From positions 806,001-870,000 of the forward strand of contig JADFAD010000001.1 of the NCBI GenBank assembly GCA_015665455.1: DNA of 64,000 nt, written 5' to 3'. Positions 8,103 to 16,832 of the stretch are shown piece after piece. Made by a program: the position numbers and the translations under genes. The notes below the pieces were generated by a model that saw only the letters and a program-made list of their open reading frames with translations, ran no database searches and was not told where the DNA came from. The stretch is from Oceanospirillaceae bacterium (GTDB lineage Bacteria; Pseudomonadota; Gammaproteobacteria; Pseudomonadales; Litoribrevibacteraceae). Position 1 is the stretch's first letter, and the number at the start of each line of letters is the position of its first letter.

Positions 8103-11100
8103 ATGTTAAATCGAGTGGTCGATTGGGCAATGGGTAACCGCTTATTGGTGGTTATTGCCTTGGTGACAATGATTGTGTCAGCGGTTTTTATTATTCCGCG
8201 TCTTAACTTAGATGCCTTTCCTGATGTCACCAACGTTCAGGTTGCGGTGAATACAGAAGCACCGGGTCTTGCTTCGGAAGAGGTTGAACAACTGATTACT
8301 TTTCCAATTGAAGCCGTTATGTATGCCATGCCGGATGTGGAAGAGGTCCGTTCAATATCTAAGACGGGTTTATCTGGAATCACCGTGGTTTTTAAAGAAG
8401 GTACGGATATTTATCAAGCTCGACAGCTTGTGTTTGAGCGATTGCAGGCGGCCAAAGAGTTAATTCCAAGGGGCGTTGGTACACCAGAGATGGGGCCGAA
8501 TACCTCAGGTTTGGGGCAAGTGTATCAGTACATGTTATTGGCTGAGGCAGGTTCTGAATACGATGCCATGGCGCTTCGCAGTCTTAATGACTGGGTGGTG
8601 AAACTGTTGTTGATGCCTGTCGATGGTGTGACTGATGTGCTCTCTTTTGGAGGTGATGTTCAGCAATATCAAGTCAATTTAAACCCTTCGCGATTGCTGG
8701 CGTATGAATTGAATCAAGGGGATGTGGTTGAAGCGCTTGAGAACAATAATGTAAATGCTGGCGGCTGGTATATGGATCGTGGTCAAGAGCAGTTAGTCAT
8801 TCGAGGCGTTGGTTGGTTGAGCCATGATCAAGAAGGGTTAAGTGAAATTAATGAAATTCCACTTAAGACGATCAATGGTGCGGTTGTTACAGTCTCTGAT
8901 GTTGCAGAAGTTGGTCTGGGCAGCGAGATTCGTCAAGGTGCAGTGACCATGACGCGCCGTGATGTTGGAGGGAATACAGAACAATTAGGTGAAGTCGTTA
9001 CTGGCGTTGTACTTAAGCGTATGGGGTCCAATACTAAAGCAACCATTGATGGCATTAACGAGCGTGTGGCATTGATTCAGCAAGCGTTACCTGAGGGGGT
9101 TCAATTTGAACCTTTTTACGATCAAGCCGATTTGATTACTCAAGCAGTAAAAACAGTCGTTAATGCATTACTTCTAGCGTTCGTGTTTATTGTGGTCGTT
9201 TTGGCTTTGTTCTTAATGAACTTACGCGCGACTTTTTTGGTGTTGATCTCGATCCCTATCTCTATTGGTATTGCTTTGATGATCATGGCTTGGCTTGGGT
9301 TGTCTGCCAACTTGATGTCTCTTGGTGGTATTGCGGTTGCTATTGGTATGTTGGTGGATGGTTCTGTTGTGATGGTTGAGAATATTTTTAAGCATCTTTC
9401 GCATCCTGATGCTGAGCACTCGAAACAGATTAATAACGGTCAGTCATCTGAAGGTTATGATCCTCATGATGCTGAGCATGATAAAAATGGCATCGCGCTA
9501 CGTTTACAGCAGGCCGCACGTGAAGTTGCTCGACCCATCTTTTTTGCTTCAGGGATTATTTTGGTCGTATTTATGCCGTTGTTCAGTTTCGAAGGTGTCG
9601 AAGCTAAGCTATTTCAACCGATGGCGATAAGCATCATGTTGGCCATGGTTTCCGCCGTTTTGGTCGCTTTGATTGTGGTTCCTGCGTTGGCAAGTTTCAT
9701 GTTTCGTCGGGGCGTGAAAGAGAAAGAAAGTTTTGTGCTCAAACCTTTAGATTTGCTTTATAAAAGAAGCCTTAAATGGGCAATGAAACGGAGTAAGGTT
9801 GTTATCGCTGGGGCCGTTATTTCGGTGGCTTCCGCATTGTTGCTATTGCCTCAACTGGGAACGGAGTTTGTGCCGGAATTAGAAGAGGGAACAATTAACT
9901 TACGCGTTACTTTGGCGCCATCATCCAGCTTAGAAACGGCGTTGGAGGTTGCCCCAGAACTGGAAAAAATGTTGTTGGAATTCCCTGAAGTGACCTACGC
10001 GCTTAGCCGCATTGGTCGGGCTGAAATAGGGGGCGATCCAGAACCCGTCAATAACATTGAGATTTATCTGGGGTTGAAACCTGTGTCTGAATGGACCTCT
10101 GCAACGAATCGCATTGCGCTACAAAATTTGATGGATGAGAAGCTGCAACAGTACCCAGGGCTTTTGCTTAATTTCTCCCAACCCATCAGTACTCGCGTGG
10201 ATGAATTGCTTTCAGGGGTAAAAGCCCAGTTAGCGATCAAACTGTTTGGTCCGGATTTGAATACCTTGGCAGAACAAGGCCAAGCCATTGAACGTGCGGT
10301 GAAAACAGTTGAAGGCACTAAAGACGTCGCCATGGAACAGATCTCTGGTGAAGCGCAGCTGGTGATTACGCCAGATAGACGTCAGTTGTCTCGTTACGGC
10401 CTATCAGTAGGAGACGTCATGTCCATTGTTCGAGATGGCATAGGCGGTGAGACAGCAGGGCAAGTGATTAATGGCAATGAACGATATGATATTTATGTCC
10501 GACTTGCAGAAACGTATAGGAAGGATCAACAAGCGATTGCAGAGCTTCGTTTGCAATCACCGAGCGGTGCTTGGGTTCGATTGGGTGATGTTGCAGACAT
10601 CGGGATTGAATCGGGGCCTCCGCAGGTGCGTCGTGATGATGTTCAGCGTAGGGTGGTTATTCAAGCGAACGTACAAGGTCGAGACATGGGCAACGTAGTT
10701 GCTGATATTCGTCGCGTGATTGATGAACAGGTGAATTTACCTAGCGGTTACTCGGTTGATATTGGTGGTCAATTCGAAAATCAGCAACGCGCTCAAAAGC
10801 GACTGTCGTTGGTGGTGCCTGTCTCTTTGGCATTGATTGCTCTGTTACTTTACTTTGCATTCAACTCAGTGGGTCAAGCGTTATTGATCTTGTTGAATGT
10901 GCCTTTGGCCATCATTGGTGGGGTCTTTTCATTGTATTTCTCTGGGCAATACCTATCGGTACCAAGTTCTATTGGTTTTATTACCTTATTTGGTGTGGCA
11001 GTGCTGAATGGCGTGGTTATGGTTGAGAGCATTAATCAGCGTGTTAAGGATGGCTTGAGCGTAGATAATGCTGTATTCAGTGGCGCTGTTTCACGGTTAA

Positions 11101-11297
11101 GACCCGTATTAATGACAGCCTTAACGTCTGCTTTGGGGCTTATTCCAATGCTTATGTCGACAGGGGTGGGAGCTGAAATCCAGAAACCCTTGGCGAGTGT
11201 AATTGTGGGTGGTTTAATCTCTGCAACGGTATTAACGTTGTTTGTGGTGCCTGCGCTTTATCGTTGGTTTTCACAATGGAAGCTGGCGGAGGAATAA
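8103..11297 (+). CDS. czcA: Heavy-metal RND efflux pump, CzcA/CusA family
   Basis: 1064-residue inner-membrane proton/metal antiporter with the usual RND plan: TM1 at about 14-31, a porter/docking domain, TM2-6 at about 340-535, a second large periplasmic loop, TM8-12 at about 870-1055. The family signature DAFPDVTNVQV is at residues 37-47. TM4 reads GMLVDGSVVMVEN: the Asp and Glu of the proton relay are present, but the additional upstream Asp of CzcA (DFG) is Ala-Ile-Gly as in CusA. The region matching the CusA methionine segment (RIDMLSTG) reads RVDELLSG here. Substrate class is therefore uncertain, though the His-rich adaptor favours divalent metals. A cytoplasmic loop after TM4 (about 440-470) carries an unusual His/Asp-rich insertion (HPDAEHSK, DPHDAEHDK). 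Confidence 0.93.
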   Translation: MLNRVVDWAMGNRLLVVIALVTMIVSAVFIIPRLNLDAFPDVTNVQVAVNTEAPGLASEEVEQLITFPIEAVMYAMPDVEEVRSISKTGLSGITVVFKEGTDIYQARQLVFERLQAAKELIPRGVGTPEMGPNTSGLGQVYQYMLLAEAGSEYDAMALRSLNDWVVKLLLMPVDGVTDVLSFGGDVQQYQVNLNPSRLLAYELNQGDVVEALENNNVNAGGWYMDRGQEQLVIRGVGWLSHDQEGLSEINEIPLKTINGAVVTVSDVAEVGLGSEIRQGAVTMTRRDVGGNTEQLGEVVTGVVLKRMGSNTKATIDGINERVALIQQALPEGVQFEPFYDQADLITQAVKTVVNALLLAFVFIVVVLALFLMNLRATFLVLISIPISIGIALMIMAWLGLSANLMSLGGIAVAIGMLVDGSVVMVENIFKHLSHPDAEHSKQINNGQSSEGYDPHDAEHDKNGIALRLQQAAREVARPIFFASGIILVVFMPLFSFEGVEAKLFQPMAISIMLAMVSAVLVALIVVPALASFMFRRGVKEKESFVLKPLDLLYKRSLKWAMKRSKVVIAGAVISVASALLLLPQLGTEFVPELEEGTINLRVTLAPSSSLETALEVAPELEKMLLEFPEVTYALSRIGRAEIGGDPEPVNNIEIYLGLKPVSEWTSATNRIALQNLMDEKLQQYPGLLLNFSQPISTRVDELLSGVKAQLAIKLFGPDLNTLAEQGQAIERAVKTVEGTKDVAMEQISGEAQLVITPDRRQLSRYGLSVGDVMSIVRDGIGGETAGQVINGNERYDIYVRLAETYRKDQQAIAELRLQSPSGAWVRLGDVADIGIESGPPQVRRDDVQRRVVIQANVQGRDMGNVVADIRRVIDEQVNLPSGYSVDIGGQFENQQRAQKRLSLVVPVSLALIALLLYFAFNSVGQALLILLNVPLAIIGGVFSLYFSGQYLSVPSSIGFITLFGVAVLNGVVMVESINQRVKDGLSVDNAVFSGAVSRLRPVLMTALTSALGLIPMLMSTGVGAEIQKPLASVIVGGLISATVLTLFVVPALYRWFSQWKLAEE

Positions 11298-11342
11298 ATA
11301 ACGTGTTTACTTAACTAAATCTATTCGTCAGCTTCTTTAACT

Positions 11343-11380
11343 AAACAAACAACCGAACTCATCGTTCGGTTGTTTGTTTT
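11343..11380 (+). terminator. Rho-independent terminator of metal-efflux operon
   Basis: Perfect 16-bp stem: left arm 11343-11358, loop TCATC, right arm 11364-11379, closing in a T-rich tract. It lies 46 bases after the pump gene stop. Confidence 0.9.
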
Positions 11381-11502
11381 TAGTGCGTTGTTGAAAATTA
11401 TGGCGCTTTGTTTAGTAACAAATTGTACGTATACACCCATTTCACAGTTTATTTTTCGGAGGGCAGTTAGAGTTCGATCTTTACATTGTCAGAGACACCT
11501 TT

Positions 11503-12111
11503 ATGAACTCACTTCTTACTTTTTTATTTACGATCTTTTTTGTTTCTTTTCTCTCGGCGTGTGGCGGAGGTTCAAGTGGTTCATCTTCTGACGGAGCGGT
11601 TGTAGCTGATACATCTGATGAGGGGGATTCCTCTTCGGAGAGTTCAATTGAGGATAGCTCTGATAACTCGGAAGGGGCTTGCAACTTGGATGCGAATGAA
11701 GAGGATATGTTAACTCAGGTGAATGCTGCGCGTACTTCTGGATATCAATGCGGTGCAGATAGTCTGCCTTCCGTGGTTGAATTGAGTTGGAGCTGCGTTT
11801 TGGAAGAGGCAGCACGCTCTCACAGTAATGATATGGCCACGAATAATTTCTTCAGTCATACAGGGTCAGACGGTCTATCGGTTTCTAATCGAGTGGATGC
11901 TACAGGTTATGAATGGTCAACGGTGGGGGAGAATATAGCTGCAGGCCAAAGTACCGTGACGCAAGTCGTTCAAGGTTGGCTGAACAGCGAAGGTCATTGT
12001 CGTAATATTATGAATGCAAACTTTACGGAGTTAGGCGCGGAACGGGTAGATTCGACCAGTGCGGATTTTTCGACCTATTGGACTCAAGTATTTGCTGCGC
12101 CAAGGCAGTGA
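11503..12111 (+). CDS. CAP/SCP-domain lipoprotein
   Basis: 202-residue lipoprotein. The signal sequence ends in the lipobox LSAC (Cys20), followed by a low-complexity Gly/Ser then Asp/Glu/Ser linker to about residue 62. The CAP domain covers about 65-200: NEEDMLTQVNAARTSG, then the conserved His in FSHTGSDGLSV, the Glu in VGENIAAGQ, and QGWLNSEGHCRNIMN. This matches bacterial YkwD/SCP-like proteins. Biochemical role is unsettled across the family; bacterial members are secreted and sometimes described as protease-like or lipid-binding. Four Cys in the domain may pair. The next gene starts 9 bases after the stop, so they are probably co-transcribed. Confidence 0.88.
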   Translation: MNSLLTFLFTIFFVSFLSACGGGSSGSSSDGAVVADTSDEGDSSSESSIEDSSDNSEGACNLDANEEDMLTQVNAARTSGYQCGADSLPSVVELSWSCVLEEAARSHSNDMATNNFFSHTGSDGLSVSNRVDATGYEWSTVGENIAAGQSTVTQVVQGWLNSEGHCRNIMNANFTELGAERVDSTSADFSTYWTQVFAAPRQ

Positions 12112-12120
12112 TATTTCATT

Positions 12121-12471
12121 ATGTATTATCAAGAAGAGCGACTGTTGGTTTGGGATGCATTGTCTGAATTGTTTTTGGACACTGAATTGAGTGAACGAGA
12201 CGTCAAGCGTTTGGCAGACGGTTTGGCTCAATCACCGTATTCCATCGCCGAACTTAAAGACATTCTGTATTTTGAGGTTTACCCTGCTTGCAAATGGAAC
12301 TTGCTGAGTGTTGCAGGAGAGTGGGCTTTTTTTGACAGAAGGTGGATTATAGAAAATATAGGACCGAGGCATAATAAACGGCCTTGGTTGAAAGTCCCGC
12401 CCGTTAGACAATGGATGTTCAGGGACCATTGGCAGGCCATTATTCGGATGATAAATTCCAGCAGGGCGTGA
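12121..12471 (+). CDS. DUF7079-like cytoplasmic protein
   Basis: 116 residues, no signal peptide or membrane helix. The pattern ALSELFLDTELSERD, then ILYFEVYPACKWNLLSVAG and EWAFFDRRWI, matches a small conserved family (DUF7079) found scattered in proteobacteria, often beside unrelated genes; no function is known. Start ATG lies 9 bases after the CAP gene. Rich in Trp (9) and Arg near the C-terminus. Family call is from memory of the pattern and moderately confident. Confidence 0.7.
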   Translation: MYYQEERLLVWDALSELFLDTELSERDVKRLADGLAQSPYSIAELKDILYFEVYPACKWNLLSVAGEWAFFDRRWIIENIGPRHNKRPWLKVPPVRQWMFRDHWQAIIRMINSSRA

Positions 12472-12532
12472 TTAAGTCTGAACTAATTCAGATTAAGCGC
12501 ACTGTGTCTTGGTTTATTATCGCTTCAGGCAC

Positions 12533-12564
12533 AAAAAGGCCCTAGTTCTATCCAGGGCCTTTTT
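12533..12564. terminator. Bidirectional terminator between convergent genes
   Basis: 11-bp perfect stem: AAAAAGGCCCT (12533-12543) and AGGGCCTTTTT (12554-12564) around a 10-base loop. The A-run and T-run give a terminator in both directions, serving the plus-strand DUF7079 gene and the minus-strand metallopeptidase gene. Confidence 0.9.
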
Positions 12565-12588
12565 GGTGTTTTATTAAATGCAGTTATG

Positions 12589-14775
12589 TTACCAGTTAAC
12601 TCTTAAATCTAATGCTTCGCCAACTGCGTGGTAACAAGCGCTTATTATAGACCCGTCACCCACGATTCTCATGTGTTTTGGTGTTCCATCGTTTGGAATA
12701 TCGGATAAGTTAAGCGTTGTCGTTAATCCATAAGGCTGGCCTAAAGCCGTATCGGTCTCAAATACTTTTTCTCCATCCGAGTCGCCATAGATACCGTCGT
12801 CGTTTAGATCAATCCATATGGCCCACGTTGTTTTTAATTCTGTTGCTGGGTTATCACCTTGGACATTTATAACTACGTTGTTGGCATCGGTGATGTTGAT
12901 CGGTGATTGCGTATAGTCTGATTGAGCTTGATTAAAGTTAAGATCAGTTCCGCCTACGCTCACATCGGTTATTGTATCTTTGAGTGTGAAGTTTGAGCTG
13001 ATTGCACAATATTGGTCTGTGACCGAGATGCTTCGTGTAAAGTTATCTTGGTCTCCTGATTGATCGGTAACGGTCAGAGTGACTTCATAATCCCCGATTT
13101 CTGAGTAGGTGTGCTCAGGGCTGGGTTCGTTGGATGTTTCTCCATCACCAAAGTCCCAATTCCATTGGCTTACTTGATTGGTGCTTTGGCTGTTATCCGT
13201 GAATTGAGTTCTTAGTTTGTAAGCGTTGTAATTAAAATGGCTTAAAACGCCTTCTTCAAATAATTTAATTTTAACCGTCTTAAACGCATCAATAACATCT
13301 TGCTCGGGATGCCCTGCAATTACAGCTTGTTCTTTAATGCACTCGGCCGCTTCAGTAAGGGTGGTCATAGCTGACCAACAATTTCTGGCCGAATCTATAT
13401 ACACCCGATAGGCGGATTCAATTCCCCAGTTGGCCGTTAACAGGTAAAAGGGGTAAGTGATCATGCCCATTCGGAGGTAATAATTATCCCCTGCATCATC
13501 ATAATCTAAGGCGCTGTCGATGGCGTAAGATACGGTTTTAATTTTGTCGAGAGAACGAACGTCACCTCCGGACTCTTCTCTATGAGCCCATTGCATTTCA
13601 CCGGAGAATTCGTAACTTGCCATAACGCCGGATATGTCGCTGAAGGCTTCATGAATCGTATGTGCATCAACACTGATTTCATGATCAAAACTGTTTAAAT
13701 CAGAAATTCTGCTTAAGACTCCATGGGCTACTTCATGTGCAATGACATCTAACGTAGCGAATGAGTAATAAAAAGGAACAGCATCGGAGAAGTTGGCGTA
13801 AGCGCCATCCCAATAAGCTGCTAGGCTGGAGGTGCTGCCATAATGTACACGTAAACGCAGCTTATCTTCTAACGGGGGCTCTCCTAAATATTTCAGGAAG
13901 GTATCGTAAACCACAGTTCCGTAAAACATGGCGTCATTGAGTGTTGAATAGTTTCGAATGGCAGAGTGATCATGTTCCCAAACAGCTCTTTCTGTGTTTA
14001 CAGGCTGTTCATCGCACAGAAACTCGTAGATTGGGAAGTCTGTATCATTAACAACGTTAGCCTCATCTTTTGTCGACAGGTTCCAGAGAGTGTCCTCGAG
14101 GTTGTTCATGTCTATTACGCTGATTAGTCCATTATCCAGTTTACACATGCCTCCCTGACGATCAGATCGTTGAATATTTATCGTTGGGCGATCTTCTCCA
14201 TAAGTCCAAGCTTGAAGTGCACTGCCTCCTGGTCCTGATAAGTTGGCATTGGATACATAGTCATGAAACTTTACTAGCTGGCCTTGGCTGGATTCACCAA
14301 CGGCGTTCGTCGGGAAAATTAACAGACCGTTAGTGTTTTCTGGCAGTGTTGTGTTTTCAGGGATGGTAACTGTATATGCAGAAGTCACAGGTGTGTCTAG
14401 CCAACGCTCACCTAGTTTGTTTCCTTGCTCGTCTGCCCAATAAATAGATACAGATTCTGTTCGCGAAGGGTCTTCATCATCGATACTTTTGGCTTCAATG
14501 ACCAAAGAACCAGAAACGGCATTCGAGGTGCCGTTTTCATCTCGAAAATACGCATGGGTAATTTGGTTGAACGGGACGGTTGTTACTTCATTAGAGGGCT
14601 GTGCTACAGGAGGGTCTATAGGGGGTGGTTCTGTATTACTTTCACTTCCGCCGCTGCCTCCACCACCGCATCCAAATAAAACTGTTGAGAGGGCAAATGG
14701 TATTGAAGCTCTACACAACGGTGATGCTTTAAACGGTAAGTTTGTTACGTGTTCATTGTTACTGGGGTTATTCAT
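12589..14775 (-). CDS. M4-like zinc metallopeptidase lipoprotein with PKD and GEVED-type domains
   Basis: 728-residue secreted peptidase. The N-terminus is a long signal with lipobox LFGC (Cys36) followed by a Gly/Ser/Pro linker, so it is probably anchored to the outer membrane. An uncharacterised beta-rich region spans about 65-180. The catalytic domain (about 215-505) has the zinc motif HEVAHG at about 349-354 with the third ligand in EAFSDISG, the gluzincin/thermolysin arrangement. A PKD domain (WDFGDGETSNEP, about 545-590) and a C-terminal GEVED-like domain (IWIDLNDDGIYGDSDGE) follow. No FTP/PepSY propeptide is recognisable, unlike classic M4 enzymes. ATG with AGGGA seven bases upstream. 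Activity is inferred from motifs; target proteins unknown. Confidence 0.85.
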   Translation of the reverse strand: MNNPSNNEHVTNLPFKASPLCRASIPFALSTVLFGCGGGGSGGSESNTEPPPIDPPVAQPSNEVTTVPFNQITHAYFRDENGTSNAVSGSLVIEAKSIDDEDPSRTESVSIYWADEQGNKLGERWLDTPVTSAYTVTIPENTTLPENTNGLLIFPTNAVGESSQGQLVKFHDYVSNANLSGPGGSALQAWTYGEDRPTINIQRSDRQGGMCKLDNGLISVIDMNNLEDTLWNLSTKDEANVVNDTDFPIYEFLCDEQPVNTERAVWEHDHSAIRNYSTLNDAMFYGTVVYDTFLKYLGEPPLEDKLRLRVHYGSTSSLAAYWDGAYANFSDAVPFYYSFATLDVIAHEVAHGVLSRISDLNSFDHEISVDAHTIHEAFSDISGVMASYEFSGEMQWAHREESGGDVRSLDKIKTVSYAIDSALDYDDAGDNYYLRMGMITYPFYLLTANWGIESAYRVYIDSARNCWSAMTTLTEAAECIKEQAVIAGHPEQDVIDAFKTVKIKLFEEGVLSHFNYNAYKLRTQFTDNSQSTNQVSQWNWDFGDGETSNEPSPEHTYSEIGDYEVTLTVTDQSGDQDNFTRSISVTDQYCAISSNFTLKDTITDVSVGGTDLNFNQAQSDYTQSPINITDANNVVINVQGDNPATELKTTWAIWIDLNDDGIYGDSDGEKVFETDTALGQPYGLTTTLNLSDIPNDGTPKHMRIVGDGSIISACYHAVGEALDLRVNW

Positions 14776-15077
14776 TACCGATCCCTAGGTCTTAGAATTT
14801 AAGACTGTTACAGCTTTGATTCTGGTTATGTGTTCCTTTTGATCGCGTCTTATATCACACTAAAAATCACTGAGAGATGTTAAAAATTAATCAAAAATGA
14901 TCATATGTTTATTTTCTGTTTTTTGAGACTGATTTTGGAATTAAGAGACCCATAAACAAGAAAAAAAGGTCTTAAATTAACCCAAATTGACCTAATTTGA
15001 CCTAGCTTAATCTAGAATAAATTCTGTTCTCATGAGGTAATAACCACTCCTAAAATATCATTGTCGGGTAGGTTTAT
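14776..15077. promoter_or_regulatory. Divergent promoter region between metallopeptidase and histidine kinase genes
   Basis: 302 bases without a gene, AT-rich. It must hold both divergent promoters. The only structure I see is a set of 10-bp repeats near the kinase side (listed separately) and a loose inverted pair TTAAGAGACC / GGTCTTAA at 14940-14976. Confidence 0.5.
14984..15013 (+). repeat. Three helically phased 10-bp direct repeats upstream of sensor kinase
   Basis: AAATTGACCT, AATTTGACCT and AGCTTAATCT follow each other without spacers; the first two share the core TTGACCTA exactly 10 bases apart, the third is degenerate. A one-turn period places the sites on the same DNA face, as for response-regulator dimers. 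They end 64 bases before the kinase start. Confidence 0.5.
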
Positions 15078-16712
15078 TTGTTCCTCTTCAAACTATTCAT
15101 TCCGTCGAAAATCGGCCGTAAACTTCTTGTTTTTGTCTTCTTCTTTGGTGCTTGCTTCAGTTTGATTGGTACGTCTTTTGTTCTCTATAAAGATTATCAG
15201 GCGGGTCTTGACCGCTATAAAGAGCATCAACGCGTCATTGAAGAAGTTCATCTTCCTTCTCTAACGATTGATTTGTGGAATTTCAGTGAGAAACTTGCGT
15301 CTGAGAAGCTTGAACGGTTGATGTTCTATGAAGAAATAACGGCAGTGTCTGTGTCGTTGTCGAATACAAAAAATCTTATTTTTGGGGAGTTCAAAAAAGA
15401 AGAGGGGTTTGAAAATACGTCGTTGCTCATCGAATATGAAGGGCAGGAAATAGCTGTTCTTACGTATCAGGTGAACTATCATTTACTGGAAGCGGAGATC
15501 ATTGCTAAAGGTTTAAATATTCTTGTTTCTCAAGTGTTTTTAGCGATCTTTATTTCTATCATATTCTTATATTTAGTTCATTCTCTGGTCGCTCGTCATT
15601 TAACGCGCTTGGCTGACCTTGCACAGCATATTTCTGTTGATTCATTGGATAAAGAAATCGTCTTACCTCGTAACCTTGAGGACGACGAGCTGCAAACACT
15701 GACGGAAGCACTAAATAGAATGCGTATACATTTGTTTAATGAGTTTGGCCATAGATCTACGGTTGAAGGCCAATTGAAACTGGAAAAGCTTCGATTGGCT
15801 GAACTCAATAATACTTTAGAAAAGCAAGTCGAAAGTCGAACTGAGCTACTGGAGCAAAAGAATCAAAATTTAAAGAAACTGATCGCAAGTTTAAGGGAAG
15901 CTCAAGAAGAGTTAGTGAACCAAGAGAAACGGTTAGCAACGGACAATATGGTTGTTGGCTTGGCCCATGAATTAAATACACCTTTGGGGATTTCTAAAAC
16001 AACGAACAGTGCTGCTAAAGACCTAATAACCGCATTTTTGCCTTTGGCAGAAAGTAAGAACTTAAGTCACAAACAGTTGATGTCCTTTTTAAATAACATG
16101 TCTGAATTTGTTTGTTTGGAAGAAACCTCGATTAATAAAGCCATTTCTATGGTCGATTCGTTTAAGGGGTTGTCTGTGAAAAACGTAACGGATGAACTAA
16201 CTTGGGTAAATTTGGATACTTTCATTGAAGATCTGATTTGTGATATGTCCGGCACCTTGATGGCCGATGGTGTGACCCTTCAACGAATGGGGATAGAATG
16301 GGACGTAAGAATACAAACGCATCGTCTTACACTGTTCAAGGTTATTGAAGCCTTGGTATTAAATGCATGCATTCATGCGTTTAAGAATAAGCGTGAAGGT
16401 TGTGTTGTTCTCAAACTGGATCCGGATGCCAGTGACCGCATAACGCTTCATGTTGAGGATAATGGCGTTGGTATACCTGAGAAAATGCGTTCTCGAATAT
16501 TCGATCCTTTCTTTACGACTTCACGAAGTAATGGCTCTTTAGGCATAGGTTTAAACATCATTTCGAATTTGGTACGTGATGTTTTGAATGGGAAGTTAAC
16601 CTATAGTGATTCGCAGCTGGGAGGCGCATGCTTTTCAATTGAGTTACCTTTATATGTCGAGAGTGACCCAGTTGGGGGTGAGATACTAATCGAGCGGGTT
16701 TATGAATCCTAG
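15078..16712 (+). CDS. Membrane sensor histidine kinase, orphan
   Basis: 544-residue kinase. Start is a TTG at 15078 (no ATG fits the N-terminus). Layout: TM1 at about 15-35, a small periplasmic domain of about 110 residues, TM2 at about 147-170, a HAMP linker (about 171-225), a long coiled coil (about 230-290), then the phosphoacceptor region GLAHELNTPLGIS with His at about residue 298. The ATPase domain has an N box (NACIHAFKNK), G1 (VEDNGVGIP), F box (FDPFFTTSRS) and G2 (GSLGIGLNII). Core sites look intact. No response regulator is adjacent, so the partner is elsewhere. The next gene encodes a periplasmic binding protein, a likely sensory partner. Confidence 0.9.
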   Translation: MFLFKLFIPSKIGRKLLVFVFFFGACFSLIGTSFVLYKDYQAGLDRYKEHQRVIEEVHLPSLTIDLWNFSEKLASEKLERLMFYEEITAVSVSLSNTKNLIFGEFKKEEGFENTSLLIEYEGQEIAVLTYQVNYHLLEAEIIAKGLNILVSQVFLAIFISIIFLYLVHSLVARHLTRLADLAQHISVDSLDKEIVLPRNLEDDELQTLTEALNRMRIHLFNEFGHRSTVEGQLKLEKLRLAELNNTLEKQVESRTELLEQKNQNLKKLIASLREAQEELVNQEKRLATDNMVVGLAHELNTPLGISKTTNSAAKDLITAFLPLAESKNLSHKQLMSFLNNMSEFVCLEETSINKAISMVDSFKGLSVKNVTDELTWVNLDTFIEDLICDMSGTLMADGVTLQRMGIEWDVRIQTHRLTLFKVIEALVLNACIHAFKNKREGCVVLKLDPDASDRITLHVEDNGVGIPEKMRSRIFDPFFTTSRSNGSLGIGLNIISNLVRDVLNGKLTYSDSQLGGACFSIELPLYVESDPVGGEILIERVYES

Positions 16713-16832
16713 AAAGGCTTTATCAGTATTATTTCAATCAACAGATAGTCATGATTGAACTTCCTAAGTTTTGCCCTTGGTTAATTACGGCCTAGACTGA
16801 TAGAGGTCTATGTGTTTTAGGTCGCAGTCGTA

